Below are positions 32,831 through 41,100 of a DNA stretch of 64,000 nt, piece after piece. The notes below the pieces were generated by a model, which searched no databases, was not told the origin of the DNA, and saw nothing but the letters and a program-made list of their open reading frames with translations. The position numbers were made by a program, and so were the translations under genes. This DNA is from Streptosporangium sp. NBC_01495 (GTDB lineage Bacteria; Actinomycetota; Actinomycetes; Streptosporangiales; Streptosporangiaceae), in contig NZ_CP109430.1 of assembly GCF_036250735.1 (NCBI RefSeq), positions 8,246,001 to 8,310,000 of the forward strand. The letters run 5' to 3'. Numbering within the stretch: position 1 is the stretch's first letter; each line of letters begins with the position of its first letter.

Positions 32831-35692
32831 TCAGAGCAGGCCGTCCCGGTGGGCCACGGCGGCGGCCTGGGTGCGGGAGGAGACGCCCAGCTTGCCCAGG
32901 ATGTTGGAGACGTGCACGCTCACCGTCTTCCGCGCGATGAACAACCGCTCACCGATCTCGCGGTTGGGCAGCCCCTCGGCGACCAGGGCGAGCACCTCCC
33001 GCTCGCGGGCGGTGAGCGCAAAAGTGAGAGCGGAGGTGAGGGCGGCCGGCAGCTCGGGGACGAGCACGGCCGACGGCTCGGAGGTGAAGCGCGCCCTGCG
33101 GCCCAGCTCCGCCAGGGCCGCGGCGAGCGGCCGGGCGCCCAGTGACTCGGCGGCCTCGACGGCGCGTCTCCATTCCTTCAGGGCGCCGGCACGGTCGCCC
33201 TCGACGAGCAGCGCCTCGGCCAGCCGCCACCGCGAGCGCGCGACCTCGTAGACGAATCCGAAGTCGAAGGCCTCGACCACCGCCCGCCACGCCGCGACGT
33301 CGAGGCGTCCGTGCGCGCGGTGCCATTCGGCCTCGGCCCTGGCGAGCCAGGCCAGCCCCTCAGGACCCAGCGGGCCGCGCCGGACGGAACCCGGGCCGAC
33401 GGCGGCGGGCACCCTGGCCCGTTCCAGTAGGGCGTCGGCCTCGTCGGCGCGTCCCAGGTCCGCCAGCGCCCACAGGGCGGTGCTGCTGAGCCGGATCGCG
33501 CCGGGGTCGTTGGGAAGCATGGCGTCGAGCCCCGCGAGGGCGTGTTCGAGCGCGGTCTCGGGGTCGCCGCGCCACAGGGCGTGCTCGGCGGCCAGGCCGC
33601 GGCTCATGGCGATGACCGTGATGTCGCCGGGCCAGAAGGACTTCAGCCAGAACAGGCGGTCCTCGACGACGGGCAGGCCCCTGGCCACCTCGACGAAGAG
33701 CGCGAAGGCCGACAGGAGCGCCTCCGGCGGGGTGCCGACGCGGACGGCGAACCCGGAGGCGACCTTCTCCGCCAGGTCCCACTCCCCCGCGACGTAGTGG
33801 ATCAGGAGGCGCAGGAAGCGCAGGTCGGTGCCGTAGGTGCTCCAGTTGAGGCCGCTCTCGTGCGCCAGCCGCAACCCCCGGTCGGTGGTGGTCGCCGCCT
33901 CGGCGAGGTCGCCGTTCTCGTACTGGACCCGGGCGTAGGTGAATATGGCCCGCAGGTCGATGGCGAGGTTGCCCGAGCTCTCGGCGCTCGCGCAGGCGAG
34001 CAGCTCCTTGGCGTAGGAGATGTCGTCGGCGAGCGCGGCGAGGGCTGCGAGGGTGATCAGCGCACTGGTCTCCGCGTCGGCGGCGCCGCTCGCGCGGGCC
34101 GTCTCCAGGGCACGCCTGGCCAGGGCCTCGACCTCGTCGTGCCGTTCGGTCCAGTAGAGCGAGCGGGCGTAGGTGGCGAGCGCGCGGGCGAGCACGGGCC
34201 CCTCCGGCGCCGCCTCGACGGCCGCGTACGCGGCGGCGATCGCGCCCTCGACGTCCTCGGTGTCGATGAGGTGGTAAGACAGCCGCTCGTTGATCTCGGC
34301 GGAGGGCGGGAGGCTGCGGAGCTGGGAGATCGCCCGGTGGTTGTCACCGCTGTCGGCCGCCGCCGCGGCGCTGCGCCCGGCGAGGGCGACGTGGTCGATC
34401 CCGGCCAGCCGCTCGGCGTCGGGAACCCGGTCCCAGAGCCCGAGCGCCCGGTCGAAGTGGCGGTGCGCCTCGGCGGGAGCGCCGAGGCGGTCGGCCCTGC
34501 GCCCGGCCTCCACGGACGCGGCCAGCGCCCCGGGCAGGTCGTGACCCGCCAGGTAGTGGTGGGCGAGCTCGGCCGCCGACCCCCCTCGCGCGGTCAGCAG
34601 GCGGGCGAACTCGGCGTGCATCCTGGTCCGCTCGCCGGGCAGCAGGTCGTTGTAGACGACCTCCTGGAGGAGCGCGTGCCGGAACGCGTAGCCGTACTCC
34701 CCGTCGGGTCGGAGCAGGCCGCGCGAGACGATCTCCCGCATGCCCTCCTCGAAGGCGAGGTCGTCGAGACCGGAGGCCTGCTGGAGCAGGTCGTGGTCGG
34801 CCCGGCGGCCCGCGACGGCAGCGCCGCCGAGCACCCGCTGCGCGGGGTCGGAGAGCAGCTCCGCCCGGGAGAGCAGCAGGCCGGCCAGGCCGTCGGGCAT
34901 CGAGGAGCCCTCGGAGGCGGCGTCCAGCAGCTCCTGGGCGTAGAACGGGTTGCCCTCGGCCCGGTCGACGACCTTCCGCATCACACCGGCGTCGGTGCCG
35001 CCGAGCGCGGCCAGGTAGTCGGTCATCTCGTGGCGGTCGAGAGGATTCAGCTCCACCGCGGTCACCGAGGGGAGTCGCTTGAGCTCGGCGAGGACCCGGC
35101 GCAACGGGTGGCGGCGGTGGAGGTCGTCGGTGCGGTAGGTGCCGACGAGGCAGACGCGCTCGGTCTGCAGCATCCGGCTGAGGAAGACCAGCAGGTCGCG
35201 GGTGGACTGGTCGGCCCAGTGCAGGTCCTCGAGGACCAGCAGCACGGGCTGCGCGGACAGGAAGCCGAGCATCGAGCCGAAGAGCTGCTGCTGCGTCAGG
35301 CCCGATGTGCTCTCCCCGCCCGGGTCGGTGCCGCCGGGCAGCAGCCGGCCGAGGACCGGCCGCGCGTCGAGCGCCGCGCGCAGCTCCCCGCGCGCCGAAC
35401 GCAGGGCGTCGGCGAGCGGGAGATAGGGAAGGGCGTCGCCGAGCTCGGCGCACTGGCCGATGAGCACGGCGAACCCCGCGGCCTCGGCCCGCCCGGCCAG
35501 CTCGGTGATCAAACGGGTCTTGCCGATGCCCGCGTCGCCTCCCACGAGGGCCACCCCGGCCTGTCCCCCGGCTGCGGTGTCGAGCACGGCGGTCAGGCGA
35601 TCGAGCTCTGCCGATCGCCCGATCAGAACGCTTTGCGTGCTTTGCCACCCCACGTCGGCGAGTATCGCATGGGGCGCCGACGGAATCGACAT
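32831..35692 (-). CDS. Large AAA-ATPase LuxR-type transcriptional activator (LAL/MalT-like)
   Basis: About 953 residues. An N-terminal ATPase has Walker A GGDAGIGKT at 51-59, a Walker B-like PVLLVLEDLHWADQS near 148, and STAND-type helical repeats in the middle. The C-terminus is a LuxR helix-turn-helix (LTAREREVLALVAEGLPNRE then IGERLFIARKTVSVHVSNIL). Such LAL regulators activate catabolic or antibiotic genes on binding a ligand and ATP. ATG 35692 gives a normal short lead-in to the ATPase; GTG 35752, with AGGG upstream, is an alternative. It diverges from the LysE exporter, a possible target. Confidence 0.93.
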   Translation of the reverse strand: MSIPSAPHAILADVGWQSTQSVLIGRSAELDRLTAVLDTAAGGQAGVALVGGDAGIGKTRLITELAGRAEAAGFAVLIGQCAELGDALPYLPLADALRSARGELRAALDARPVLGRLLPGGTDPGGESTSGLTQQQLFGSMLGFLSAQPVLLVLEDLHWADQSTRDLLVFLSRMLQTERVCLVGTYRTDDLHRRHPLRRVLAELKRLPSVTAVELNPLDRHEMTDYLAALGGTDAGVMRKVVDRAEGNPFYAQELLDAASEGSSMPDGLAGLLLSRAELLSDPAQRVLGGAAVAGRRADHDLLQQASGLDDLAFEEGMREIVSRGLLRPDGEYGYAFRHALLQEVVYNDLLPGERTRMHAEFARLLTARGGSAAELAHHYLAGHDLPGALAASVEAGRRADRLGAPAEAHRHFDRALGLWDRVPDAERLAGIDHVALAGRSAAAAADSGDNHRAISQLRSLPPSAEINERLSYHLIDTEDVEGAIAAAYAAVEAAPEGPVLARALATYARSLYWTERHDEVEALARRALETARASGAADAETSALITLAALAALADDISYAKELLACASAESSGNLAIDLRAIFTYARVQYENGDLAEAATTTDRGLRLAHESGLNWSTYGTDLRFLRLLIHYVAGEWDLAEKVASGFAVRVGTPPEALLSAFALFVEVARGLPVVEDRLFWLKSFWPGDITVIAMSRGLAAEHALWRGDPETALEHALAGLDAMLPNDPGAIRLSSTALWALADLGRADEADALLERARVPAAVGPGSVRRGPLGPEGLAWLARAEAEWHRAHGRLDVAAWRAVVEAFDFGFVYEVARSRWRLAEALLVEGDRAGALKEWRRAVEAAESLGARPLAAALAELGRRARFTSEPSAVLVPELPAALTSALTFALTAREREVLALVAEGLPNREIGERLFIARKTVSVHVSNILGKLGVSSRTQAAAVAHRDGLL

Positions 35693-35810
35693 CCCACCGG
35701 CGAGGGCCGATTGGTCCCCCGGCAGGGAACGAACGGGGGCTGATTGGTACACCAAAGGACCCGTACATTGGCCCTGACGGCGAGGACCGGGAGGACCCTA
35801 GGGTCGGGGC

Positions 35811-36431
35811 ATGATCTCGCCGTCCACATTGCTGATCTTCTCGGTCGCTTCGCTGGCACTGGTCCTGGTACCGGGCCCGAACCACATCTACATCATCACC
35901 CGCGCCGTCTCCCAGGGCCGCGCCGCCGGTGTGGCGAGCGCGATCGGCATCGAGGTGGGCACGCTGGTGCACATCGCCGCGGCGGCGGCCGGTCTCTCGT
36001 ACGTGATCGCGCGGTCGGCGACCCTGTTCAACGTGATCAAGTGGGCCGGGGTGGCCTACCTGGTCTATCTGGGCATCCGGGCGCTGACGAGCAGGCAGGA
36101 GTTCGCCAGCGGGGAGGCCGCGCCGCAGCCGCTTCGGGCGATCTTCCTTGAGGGCGTGGTCGTCAACGTGCTCAACCCCAAGGTGATTCTCTTCTTCCTG
36201 GCGTTCCTGCCCCAGTTCGTGGAGCCCGAGGCGGGCGCGGTGCCGCTGCAGATCGCCGTCCTGGGCGGAACCCTGCTGCTTCTGGGCCTGCTCTCCGACC
36301 TGATCTACGCCATGGCTGCGGGCGCCGTCGGCGGGCGGCTGAGGAGCAGGGCTCCCCTGATCGGCCACTTCAGCGGGATCGTCTACCTGGGCCTCGGCAT
36401 CGCGACCGCGCTCTCCGGCCGTTCAGCCTGA
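35811..36431 (+). CDS. LysE/RhtB-family amino-acid exporter
   Basis: A 206-residue inner-membrane protein with six hydrophobic helices. The N-terminal signature LALVLVPGPNHIYIITRAVS with the PGPN motif, and LNPKVILFFLAFLPQF in the centre, are diagnostic for LysE/RhtB exporters of amino acids or homoserine lactones. The ATG at 35811 follows GGTCGGGGC. It diverges from the AAA-LuxR regulator. The 3' end opens into short TGAACG-containing repeats. Confidence 0.93.
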   Translation: MISPSTLLIFSVASLALVLVPGPNHIYIITRAVSQGRAAGVASAIGIEVGTLVHIAAAAAGLSYVIARSATLFNVIKWAGVAYLVYLGIRALTSRQEFASGEAAPQPLRAIFLEGVVVNVLNPKVILFFLAFLPQFVEPEAGAVPLQIAVLGGTLLLLGLLSDLIYAMAAGAVGGRLRSRAPLIGHFSGIVYLGLGIATALSGRSA

Positions 36432-36510
36432 CATATAAGGCTGTCTGAACGGACAAGGCCGTCTTGGACGTACGAGGCCGCCTGAACGTTACGAGGTCAC
36501 CTGAACGCGC
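36422..36510. repeat. Short repeats spanning the LysE stop and the hydrolase 3' end
   Basis: Units of roughly 24 bases built on (G/A)(C/T)CTGAACG and CGAGGCCG-like parts recur three to four times across both convergent gene ends, including the LysE TGA and the last codons of the hydrolase. No terminator-like perfect stem is seen. Confidence 0.55.
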
Positions 36511-37229
36511 GGGTCCGCCTGGGCGTACGGGTAGTGGTCCACCTGGTCGCACAGGTCGCCCGCCAGCCTGGCCAGCGGTCCCGGGGCCGCCATCACGCCC
36601 AGGTGACCCCGGCGGGGAATGAGAATCAGCCGCCCGTTCCGGCAGACGCGGAGGAAATCGCGTTCGTTCACCCGGAACGGGTCCCAGGTGCCGTTGACCA
36701 GCCATACGCGTCCCGGGTACGCGGCCAGTGCCGCGAGCTGGTCGTGGTCGGCGACGGCGTCGACGACCTGGGGCATCACCTCGCAGAAGAGCCCTCCCGC
36801 CACCATCGCCTCCCCGGCGGGACCCGGCAGGAGGCGGCGCAGGCCGTAGGAGCTGATCCGGTTCGCGAGCGACGGGTTCCGGGCGGCGAGCGAGGCGGCG
36901 AACCGGTGGGGCCCGGCCGCCGAGCCGAGGGCGGTGCATCCGATGGCCATCAGCCCGGCCACCCGCTCCGGGAAGCGCTCGGCGGTGGCGATGCCGACGT
37001 ATCCGCCGAGGGAGAGACCCGCCACGAGAGCCCGGCCGCCCAGGGCGTCGACGGCGTCCGCGACCGCCGACGTCGCCGCGTCCATCGTGAACGGCTCGCC
37101 CGCGCGGGTGCCGTGGCCGGGCAGGTCCACGGCCGTCGCGGGCCGGCCGAGCCGGGAGAGGTGGGAGACGACGGGACCCCACATGGTCGCGCTGAGCCTG
37201 ATGCCGTGAATGAGAACGACGGGGAGCAT
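36489..37229 (-). CDS. Alpha/beta-hydrolase
   Basis: A 246-residue single-domain hydrolase. The oxyanion strand VVLIHGIRLS is at the start, the nucleophile elbow GLSLGG near residue 72 gives the catalytic Ser, WDPF near 181 carries the probable acid, and RRGHLGVM near 209 the His. Substrate is unknown; esterase or lactonase activity is usual for this size. It diverges from a TetR gene with a clear palindromic operator between, so TetR very likely represses both. The ATG at 37229 follows GGAGGCGCGCC. Confidence 0.88.
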   Translation of the reverse strand: MLPVVLIHGIRLSATMWGPVVSHLSRLGRPATAVDLPGHGTRAGEPFTMDAATSAVADAVDALGGRALVAGLSLGGYVGIATAERFPERVAGLMAIGCTALGSAAGPHRFAASLAARNPSLANRISSYGLRRLLPGPAGEAMVAGGLFCEVMPQVVDAVADHDQLAALAAYPGRVWLVNGTWDPFRVNERDFLRVCRNGRLILIPRRGHLGVMAAPGPLARLAGDLCDQVDHYPYAQADPRVQVTS

Positions 37230-37312
37230 GGCGCGCCTCCAGAGAGTCGTCCCGATCGGAGATGCCCGATCAGGGAACTTGTCCCGGTCAGGGAATTGCC
37301 CTGATTAAAACA

Positions 37313-37330
37313 CAACGCACCGTTGCGTTG
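37313..37330. promoter_or_regulatory. TetR operator between hydrolase and tetR
   Basis: CAACGCACCGTTGCGTTG is an 18-base palindrome with 7-base arms CAACGCA/TGCGTTG and a 4-base centre. It sits 14 bases before the tetR ATG in an AT-rich stretch (TTAAAACA just upstream) that should hold overlapping divergent promoters. Confidence 0.75.
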
Positions 37331-37344
37331 CTATAGTCGGGCGC

Positions 37345-37899
37345 ATGGCACCGCGCAAGGAACAGCAGATCTTCCAGGCGACGCTCGAACTCCTCGCCAC
37401 CAAGGGGTACGAGGGCCTGACCATGGAGGGGGTGGCCGAGCGGTCGGGGGTCAACAAGACCACGATCTACCGGTGGTGGCCGTCGAAGGCGGCGCTGCTG
37501 GCGGCCGCCCTGATCGAGGCCGACCTGCTCGCGATGGAGCCCCCGGACACCGGCACCCTCCGGGGGGATCTGGAGGCCCTCGTCGGCGGGATGGCCGCGC
37601 TGCTCACCCGCCCTCCCTCCGCCGGAGTCGCGGTGGCCGCCCTCGGTGCGGCCGTCCACCACGCCGAGTTGGGCGAGGCGGCCCAGCGCTTCTTCGCCGA
37701 CCGGTTCGCCCGGGAGGAGGCCGTCTTCGAACGCGCGCGACGGCGCGGCGAGCTGTCCGCCGAGGCCGACCCCATGCTCATCGTGGACCTGCTCGCCGGA
37801 GCGGTCTGGCTGCGCACGGTCTTCCGCGGCCTGCCCCTCGGCGACGACTTCGCCGCCCGCGCCGTGAGCACCGTCCTGGACGGGGTGATCGCCCCGTGA
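37345..37899 (+). CDS. TetR-family repressor
   Basis: A 184-residue TetR protein. The N-terminal helix-turn-helix (ELLATKGYEGLTMEGVAERS then GVNKTTIYRWWPSKAALL) is complete. The C-terminal part (GAVWLRTVFRGLPLGDDFAA) matches the TetR_C_11-like ligand domain often annotated with this N-terminus. It likely represses itself and the divergent hydrolase through the palindrome at 37313 until an unknown ligand binds. A near-leaderless ATG at 37345 is used, with GGGCGC immediately before it. Confidence 0.92.
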   Translation: MAPRKEQQIFQATLELLATKGYEGLTMEGVAERSGVNKTTIYRWWPSKAALLAAALIEADLLAMEPPDTGTLRGDLEALVGGMAALLTRPPSAGVAVAALGAAVHHAELGEAAQRFFADRFAREEAVFERARRRGELSAEADPMLIVDLLAGAVWLRTVFRGLPLGDDFAARAVSTVLDGVIAP

Positions 37900-37981
37900 A
37901 CCCGGACCCGCGAGGCCCGCGAGGCCGGATCCACGAAACCCGCGAAGCCGGACCTGGCTGAATTCCCCCCGTACGATCGCC

Positions 37982-38044
37982 CCCATCGAACCCATCGAAC
38001 CCATCGAACCCACCGAACCCACCGAACCCACCGGATCCACCGGG
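37982..38044. repeat. Seven-unit 9-bp tandem repeat
   Basis: CCCATCGAA three times, CCCACCGAA twice, then CCCACCGGA and TCCACCGGG, without gaps. The array lies between convergent genes, 12 bases from the stop of the minus-strand gene, and is preceded by looser GCGAGGCC(G/C) repeats from 37905. Nine-base units keep reading frame, but neither gene extends into them. Confidence 0.9.
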
Positions 38045-38055
38045 CCACACCGGAA

Positions 38056-39267
38056 TCAGGCTGAGAGCGCGCCCGGGATGCGGTCCAGGATCGGGTAGGG
38101 CATGAGCCCGTACGCGTAGAAGTCGACCGCGTCGGCGCCCGAGGCCCGCACGGCGCGGACCTTGGCGGCGAGGCGGTCGGCCGAGTCGGTGTCGGGGAGA
38201 CCCGGCCGCAGGACGACCCGCAGCTCCTTGTCCTTGCCCGTCGAGCGGCGGTAGGCGACCACGTCGTCGGCCACCCTCGCCGCGTCGCGGGCGTAGGCGA
38301 GCACTCCGAGCGAGGGCACCAGGTCACCGAGGGCGACCAGGTCGACGCCGAGCTGCCAGGAGTCGTGCGCGGCGAGCCCCGGTGAGGGCAGGCCGTCGGT
38401 GTAGCCCTTGACGGCGCCGGTGGCGTCGAGGAAGACGAGACGCGAGCCCTCGGCGGTGACGGCGGTGGAGACCTCGGAGACCAGCGAGGTCACCACCTCG
38501 GAGCGGGCCCGCGCGTAGGCGACCACCTCGGGCCCCGCGTACGCGGTCAGGGCGGCGCGGGTCACCTCGCCCTGGGCGGGAGGGTCGCCGTCGAACACGG
38601 CGCCCACGATCCTGGAGCACTCCTCGCGCGCCACCTCGGCGTTGACGCCCAGGTCGGCGGCGCGGCGCATGCAGAAGCCGCAGAAGCACAGGCCGAGCAG
38701 GAAGGCGTCCATCGGCCCGAGCGGGACGAAGCTGCGCTCGTGGTGGTAGCCATGGCCGAAGGTCCCATAATGCAGTGCCTCGGCCACCACGCTGTCGACG
38801 CCCTGCCTGGCCACCGCCCGGCCCAGCGCGACCGCGTACAGGCGCACGTCGGGGTGGGAGGGGCACAGGTCGGCGGGCGAGCCTCGGTCGCCGAAGCAGC
38901 TGCGTACGGTCACGTCCGGGTTGGCCAGGCCGAGCGTGGTGTTCTGCAGGAAGACGGTCCAGCCGTGCAGCGCGAGCCCGCGCTCGGCGGTGGCCCGGCG
39001 AAGGGCGGCGAGCGGCTCCTCCTCGGCACCCTCCTGGACGGGCGGGACCAGCCGCAGCCCGCCGAACAGGTCGGCGGGCGGCGTGAAGTGCGCGCCGTCG
39101 CTGCGGAGCGTCACCCGGGAACGGCCGTGCGGGGTGACGTCGCGGGCACGGTGGTAGGCCGCGGCCACGGTCACGCCCGTCACGCCGTATCCGGTGATCC
39201 GGTCGAGAACCGCCTCGAGGCCCTCCCCGCGTACGTCCTCGACGTAGACGTATAGCGAGCTGTCCAA
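38056..39267 (-). CDS. Hypothetical TIM-barrel-like protein of the D-amino-acid cluster
   Basis: A 403-residue soluble protein. Alternating strand/helix pattern (YGVTGVTVAAAYHRARDVTP, LALHGWTVFLQNTTLG, VDSVVAEALHYGTFGHGYHH and SGADAVDFYAYGLMPYPILD) resembles a TIM barrel of the glycosidase or putative sugar-binding type. A CFCGFC motif near residue 192 could bind a metal or form a disulphide. I do not know a named family. It is last in a four-gene minus-strand set with RidA, a D-threonine-aldolase-like enzyme and a D-aminoacylase, 31 bases after RidA, so a role in handling N-acyl-D-amino acid sources is likely. Confidence 0.78.
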   Translation of the reverse strand: MDSSLYVYVEDVRGEGLEAVLDRITGYGVTGVTVAAAYHRARDVTPHGRSRVTLRSDGAHFTPPADLFGGLRLVPPVQEGAEEEPLAALRRATAERGLALHGWTVFLQNTTLGLANPDVTVRSCFGDRGSPADLCPSHPDVRLYAVALGRAVARQGVDSVVAEALHYGTFGHGYHHERSFVPLGPMDAFLLGLCFCGFCMRRAADLGVNAEVAREECSRIVGAVFDGDPPAQGEVTRAALTAYAGPEVVAYARARSEVVTSLVSEVSTAVTAEGSRLVFLDATGAVKGYTDGLPSPGLAAHDSWQLGVDLVALGDLVPSLGVLAYARDAARVADDVVAYRRSTGKDKELRVVLRPGLPDTDSADRLAAKVRAVRASGADAVDFYAYGLMPYPILDRIPGALSA

Positions 39268-39298
39268 GCCGCCGCCCTCCCACGAAGTCGGTCAGACT

Positions 39299-39685
39299 CT
39301 AACGCGGCTTGTAGGCCACGAAGTCGATCTCGACGAGGATGTCCATCAGGTCCGAGCCGACGGTCGTGCGGACCGGGTACGGGCGGGTGAAATACGACTT
39401 GTACACCTCGTTGTAGGCGGCGAAGTCACGCTTGAGGTGCTCCAGGTGCACGGTCGACTTCACCACGTCGTCGAAGCCGAGCCCGTGCGCCGCGAGAACC
39501 GCGCCGAGGTTGCGCATCACCTGGTGGGTCTGCTCGGCCACGTCGCTCCCGACGACCTCGCCGGTCTCGGGGCTCAGCGGCCCCATGCCCGAGGTGTAGA
39601 CGAAGTCGCCGACCACGAGCCCCTGCGAGTACGCCCCGACGGGTGCCGCGCCCTCGTCGGTCCTCAGCTCCTGCTTGTTGCTCAT
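39299..39685 (-). CDS. RidA-family enamine/imine deaminase
   Basis: A 128-residue protein with the RidA core GAYSQGLVVGDFVYTSGMGP, EQTHQVMRNLGAVL, VVKSTVHLEHL and the C-terminal signature RTTVGSDLMDILVEIDFVAY. The usual catalytic Arg is the R of PVRTTVG. RidA hydrolyses reactive 2-aminoacrylate or imines released by PLP enzymes, which matches the neighbouring PLP-dependent D-amino-acid enzyme. ATG 39685 follows GAGGAATGGTGAG; a start 15 bases upstream is possible but less good. Confidence 0.93.
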   Translation of the reverse strand: MSNKQELRTDEGAAPVGAYSQGLVVGDFVYTSGMGPLSPETGEVVGSDVAEQTHQVMRNLGAVLAAHGLGFDDVVKSTVHLEHLKRDFAAYNEVYKSYFTRPYPVRTTVGSDLMDILVEIDFVAYKPR

Positions 39686-39718
39686 CTCACCATTCCTCAC
39701 AACAAAAGAAACAAGAAA

Positions 39719-40828
39719 TTAGAAAAAGGTATTTATCAGATCGACGACGACATACTCCTCGTCGACCACCGGGATGGCCCGCCACTTGTCGAAGGCGGTG
39801 CACGGGTGGGAGATGCCGAACGACACCAGGTCCCCCGGCTTCACCGGCGAGCCCGGCGCCAGTCTCAGGACCGCGTGCTGGTCCTGGACCTTGAGCACCG
39901 TCGCGTCCGCGACGGCTCCGCGCGGGATCGGCAGCCCCTCGTCGAAGGGGGCGTCGCGCTTGCCGAACCCGACCACGGCCAGACCGGGCTCGGGGACGCT
40001 CAGCACGTGCGCCCAGATCTCCAGTGCGGCGCGCAGCTCCCCGTCCATCCGGGTGTACGGGGTGCGCTCGCGGTAGTAGCCGTCGTCGTGGGAGACGTAG
40101 GCGCCGCTGCGCAGCATGACCCTGGCCTGGCAGGTGGCGAGCTCGCGGCCGATCACGTCGAACCACTGGCTGCCGCCCACCGACAGGATCGGGTCGCGCA
40201 CCCGCAGGTGCTCCAGCGCCTCCAGCAGCCGGTGCAGGTAGGCCCGCACCTCCTGCGCGGAACCCAGCGACCCCTCGTACCCGGCGACGCCCGCCAGCTC
40301 CACGCCCTCGGCCGCCCGCGCCGCCGAGGCGACCTCCAGCAGCTGGGCGAGCGTACGGCTGCCGCCGCGCCCGCCCTCATGGCCGAGTTCGGCCAGCACG
40401 CGGAACGGCCTGGCTCCGGCGTGCCGGGAGAGCGCCTCGACCCCGGCCACCGAGTCGACGAAGCAGAGGAACTCGAACGCGGGATCCCCGGCCAGCTGGG
40501 CGGCGAGGGCGGTCAGTCCCGCCGGGTCGAAGACCTGGTTGGCGAGGACGATCCGGGAGACGCCGAACCCGCGCAGGGTGAGCGCCTGGCTGGGGGTGGC
40601 GACCGTCAGTCCCCACGCGCCCGCGTCGAGCTGCGCCCCAACGAGCTCGGGCGACATGGTGGTCTTGGCGTGCGGGGCGAAGGTCAGCCCGTGCTCCCGG
40701 GTGAAGGTCGCGAGGGTCGCGATGTTGTGCTCCAGCGCGCTCCGGTGGGCCACCATCACGGGGAAGGTGAACGCCCCGCCGAACAGCGAGGCCCCCAGCG
40801 CCGCCTCGGGATCCACGATGCCCTTCAC
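39719..40828 (-). CDS. PLP-dependent D-threonine aldolase/D-serine dehydratase-like enzyme (alanine racemase fold)
   Basis: A protein of 369 residues. The PLP lysine lies in FAPHAKTTMSPEL near residue 54 of an alanine-racemase-type barrel, and the C-terminal metal site HPCTAFDKW is typical of D-threonine aldolase and eukaryotic-type D-serine dehydratase. It should cleave or deaminate a D-amino acid. The start is GTG 40828 with GGGAG upstream. It precedes RidA by 33 bases. The D-aminoacylase upstream would supply free D-amino acid from N-acyl forms. Confidence 0.9.
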   Translation of the reverse strand: MKGIVDPEAALGASLFGGAFTFPVMVAHRSALEHNIATLATFTREHGLTFAPHAKTTMSPELVGAQLDAGAWGLTVATPSQALTLRGFGVSRIVLANQVFDPAGLTALAAQLAGDPAFEFLCFVDSVAGVEALSRHAGARPFRVLAELGHEGGRGGSRTLAQLLEVASAARAAEGVELAGVAGYEGSLGSAQEVRAYLHRLLEALEHLRVRDPILSVGGSQWFDVIGRELATCQARVMLRSGAYVSHDDGYYRERTPYTRMDGELRAALEIWAHVLSVPEPGLAVVGFGKRDAPFDEGLPIPRGAVADATVLKVQDQHAVLRLAPGSPVKPGDLVSFGISHPCTAFDKWRAIPVVDEEYVVVDLINTFF

Positions 40829-40957
40829 GTCCCGTCTCCCTCTGGTCGCCTCGGCGGATGTGACGGCTCGTCGGCCGCCGGATCCGGGCGTGGGAGATCG
40901 CGTCCCCCTTGGCCGCCCTGAGGACCCTATCCTCACGGCGGCCTCTCCAGGGCGGCG

Positions 40958-41100
40958 CCCTCAGGGACGAAGCGCCCTGCACGCGCACCGGGACCGGGGA
41001 GGGCCGGATCACCGCGTCCTCAGAGACGGAACCCGTCCTGCGCGCACACCGGGACCCGGAACGGCCGAATCGCCGCACCCTCAGGGACGAAGCGCCCTGC
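40958..41100. repeat. ~60-bp repeat containing the 3' end of the D-aminoacylase gene
   Basis: CCCTCAGGGACGAAGCGCCCTGC occurs identically at 40958-40980 and 41078-41100, with a diverged middle copy (TCCTCAGAGACGGAACCCGTCC) near 41018; GCGCACACCGGGACC follows each of the first two. The right-hand copy is the last codons and stop of the D-aminoacylase gene. Confidence 0.85.

Noticed and set aside
37982..38044. 9-bp array considered as a CRISPR-like or protein-coding repeat
   Set aside because: Units are contiguous without spacers, and neither adjacent gene reads through them.
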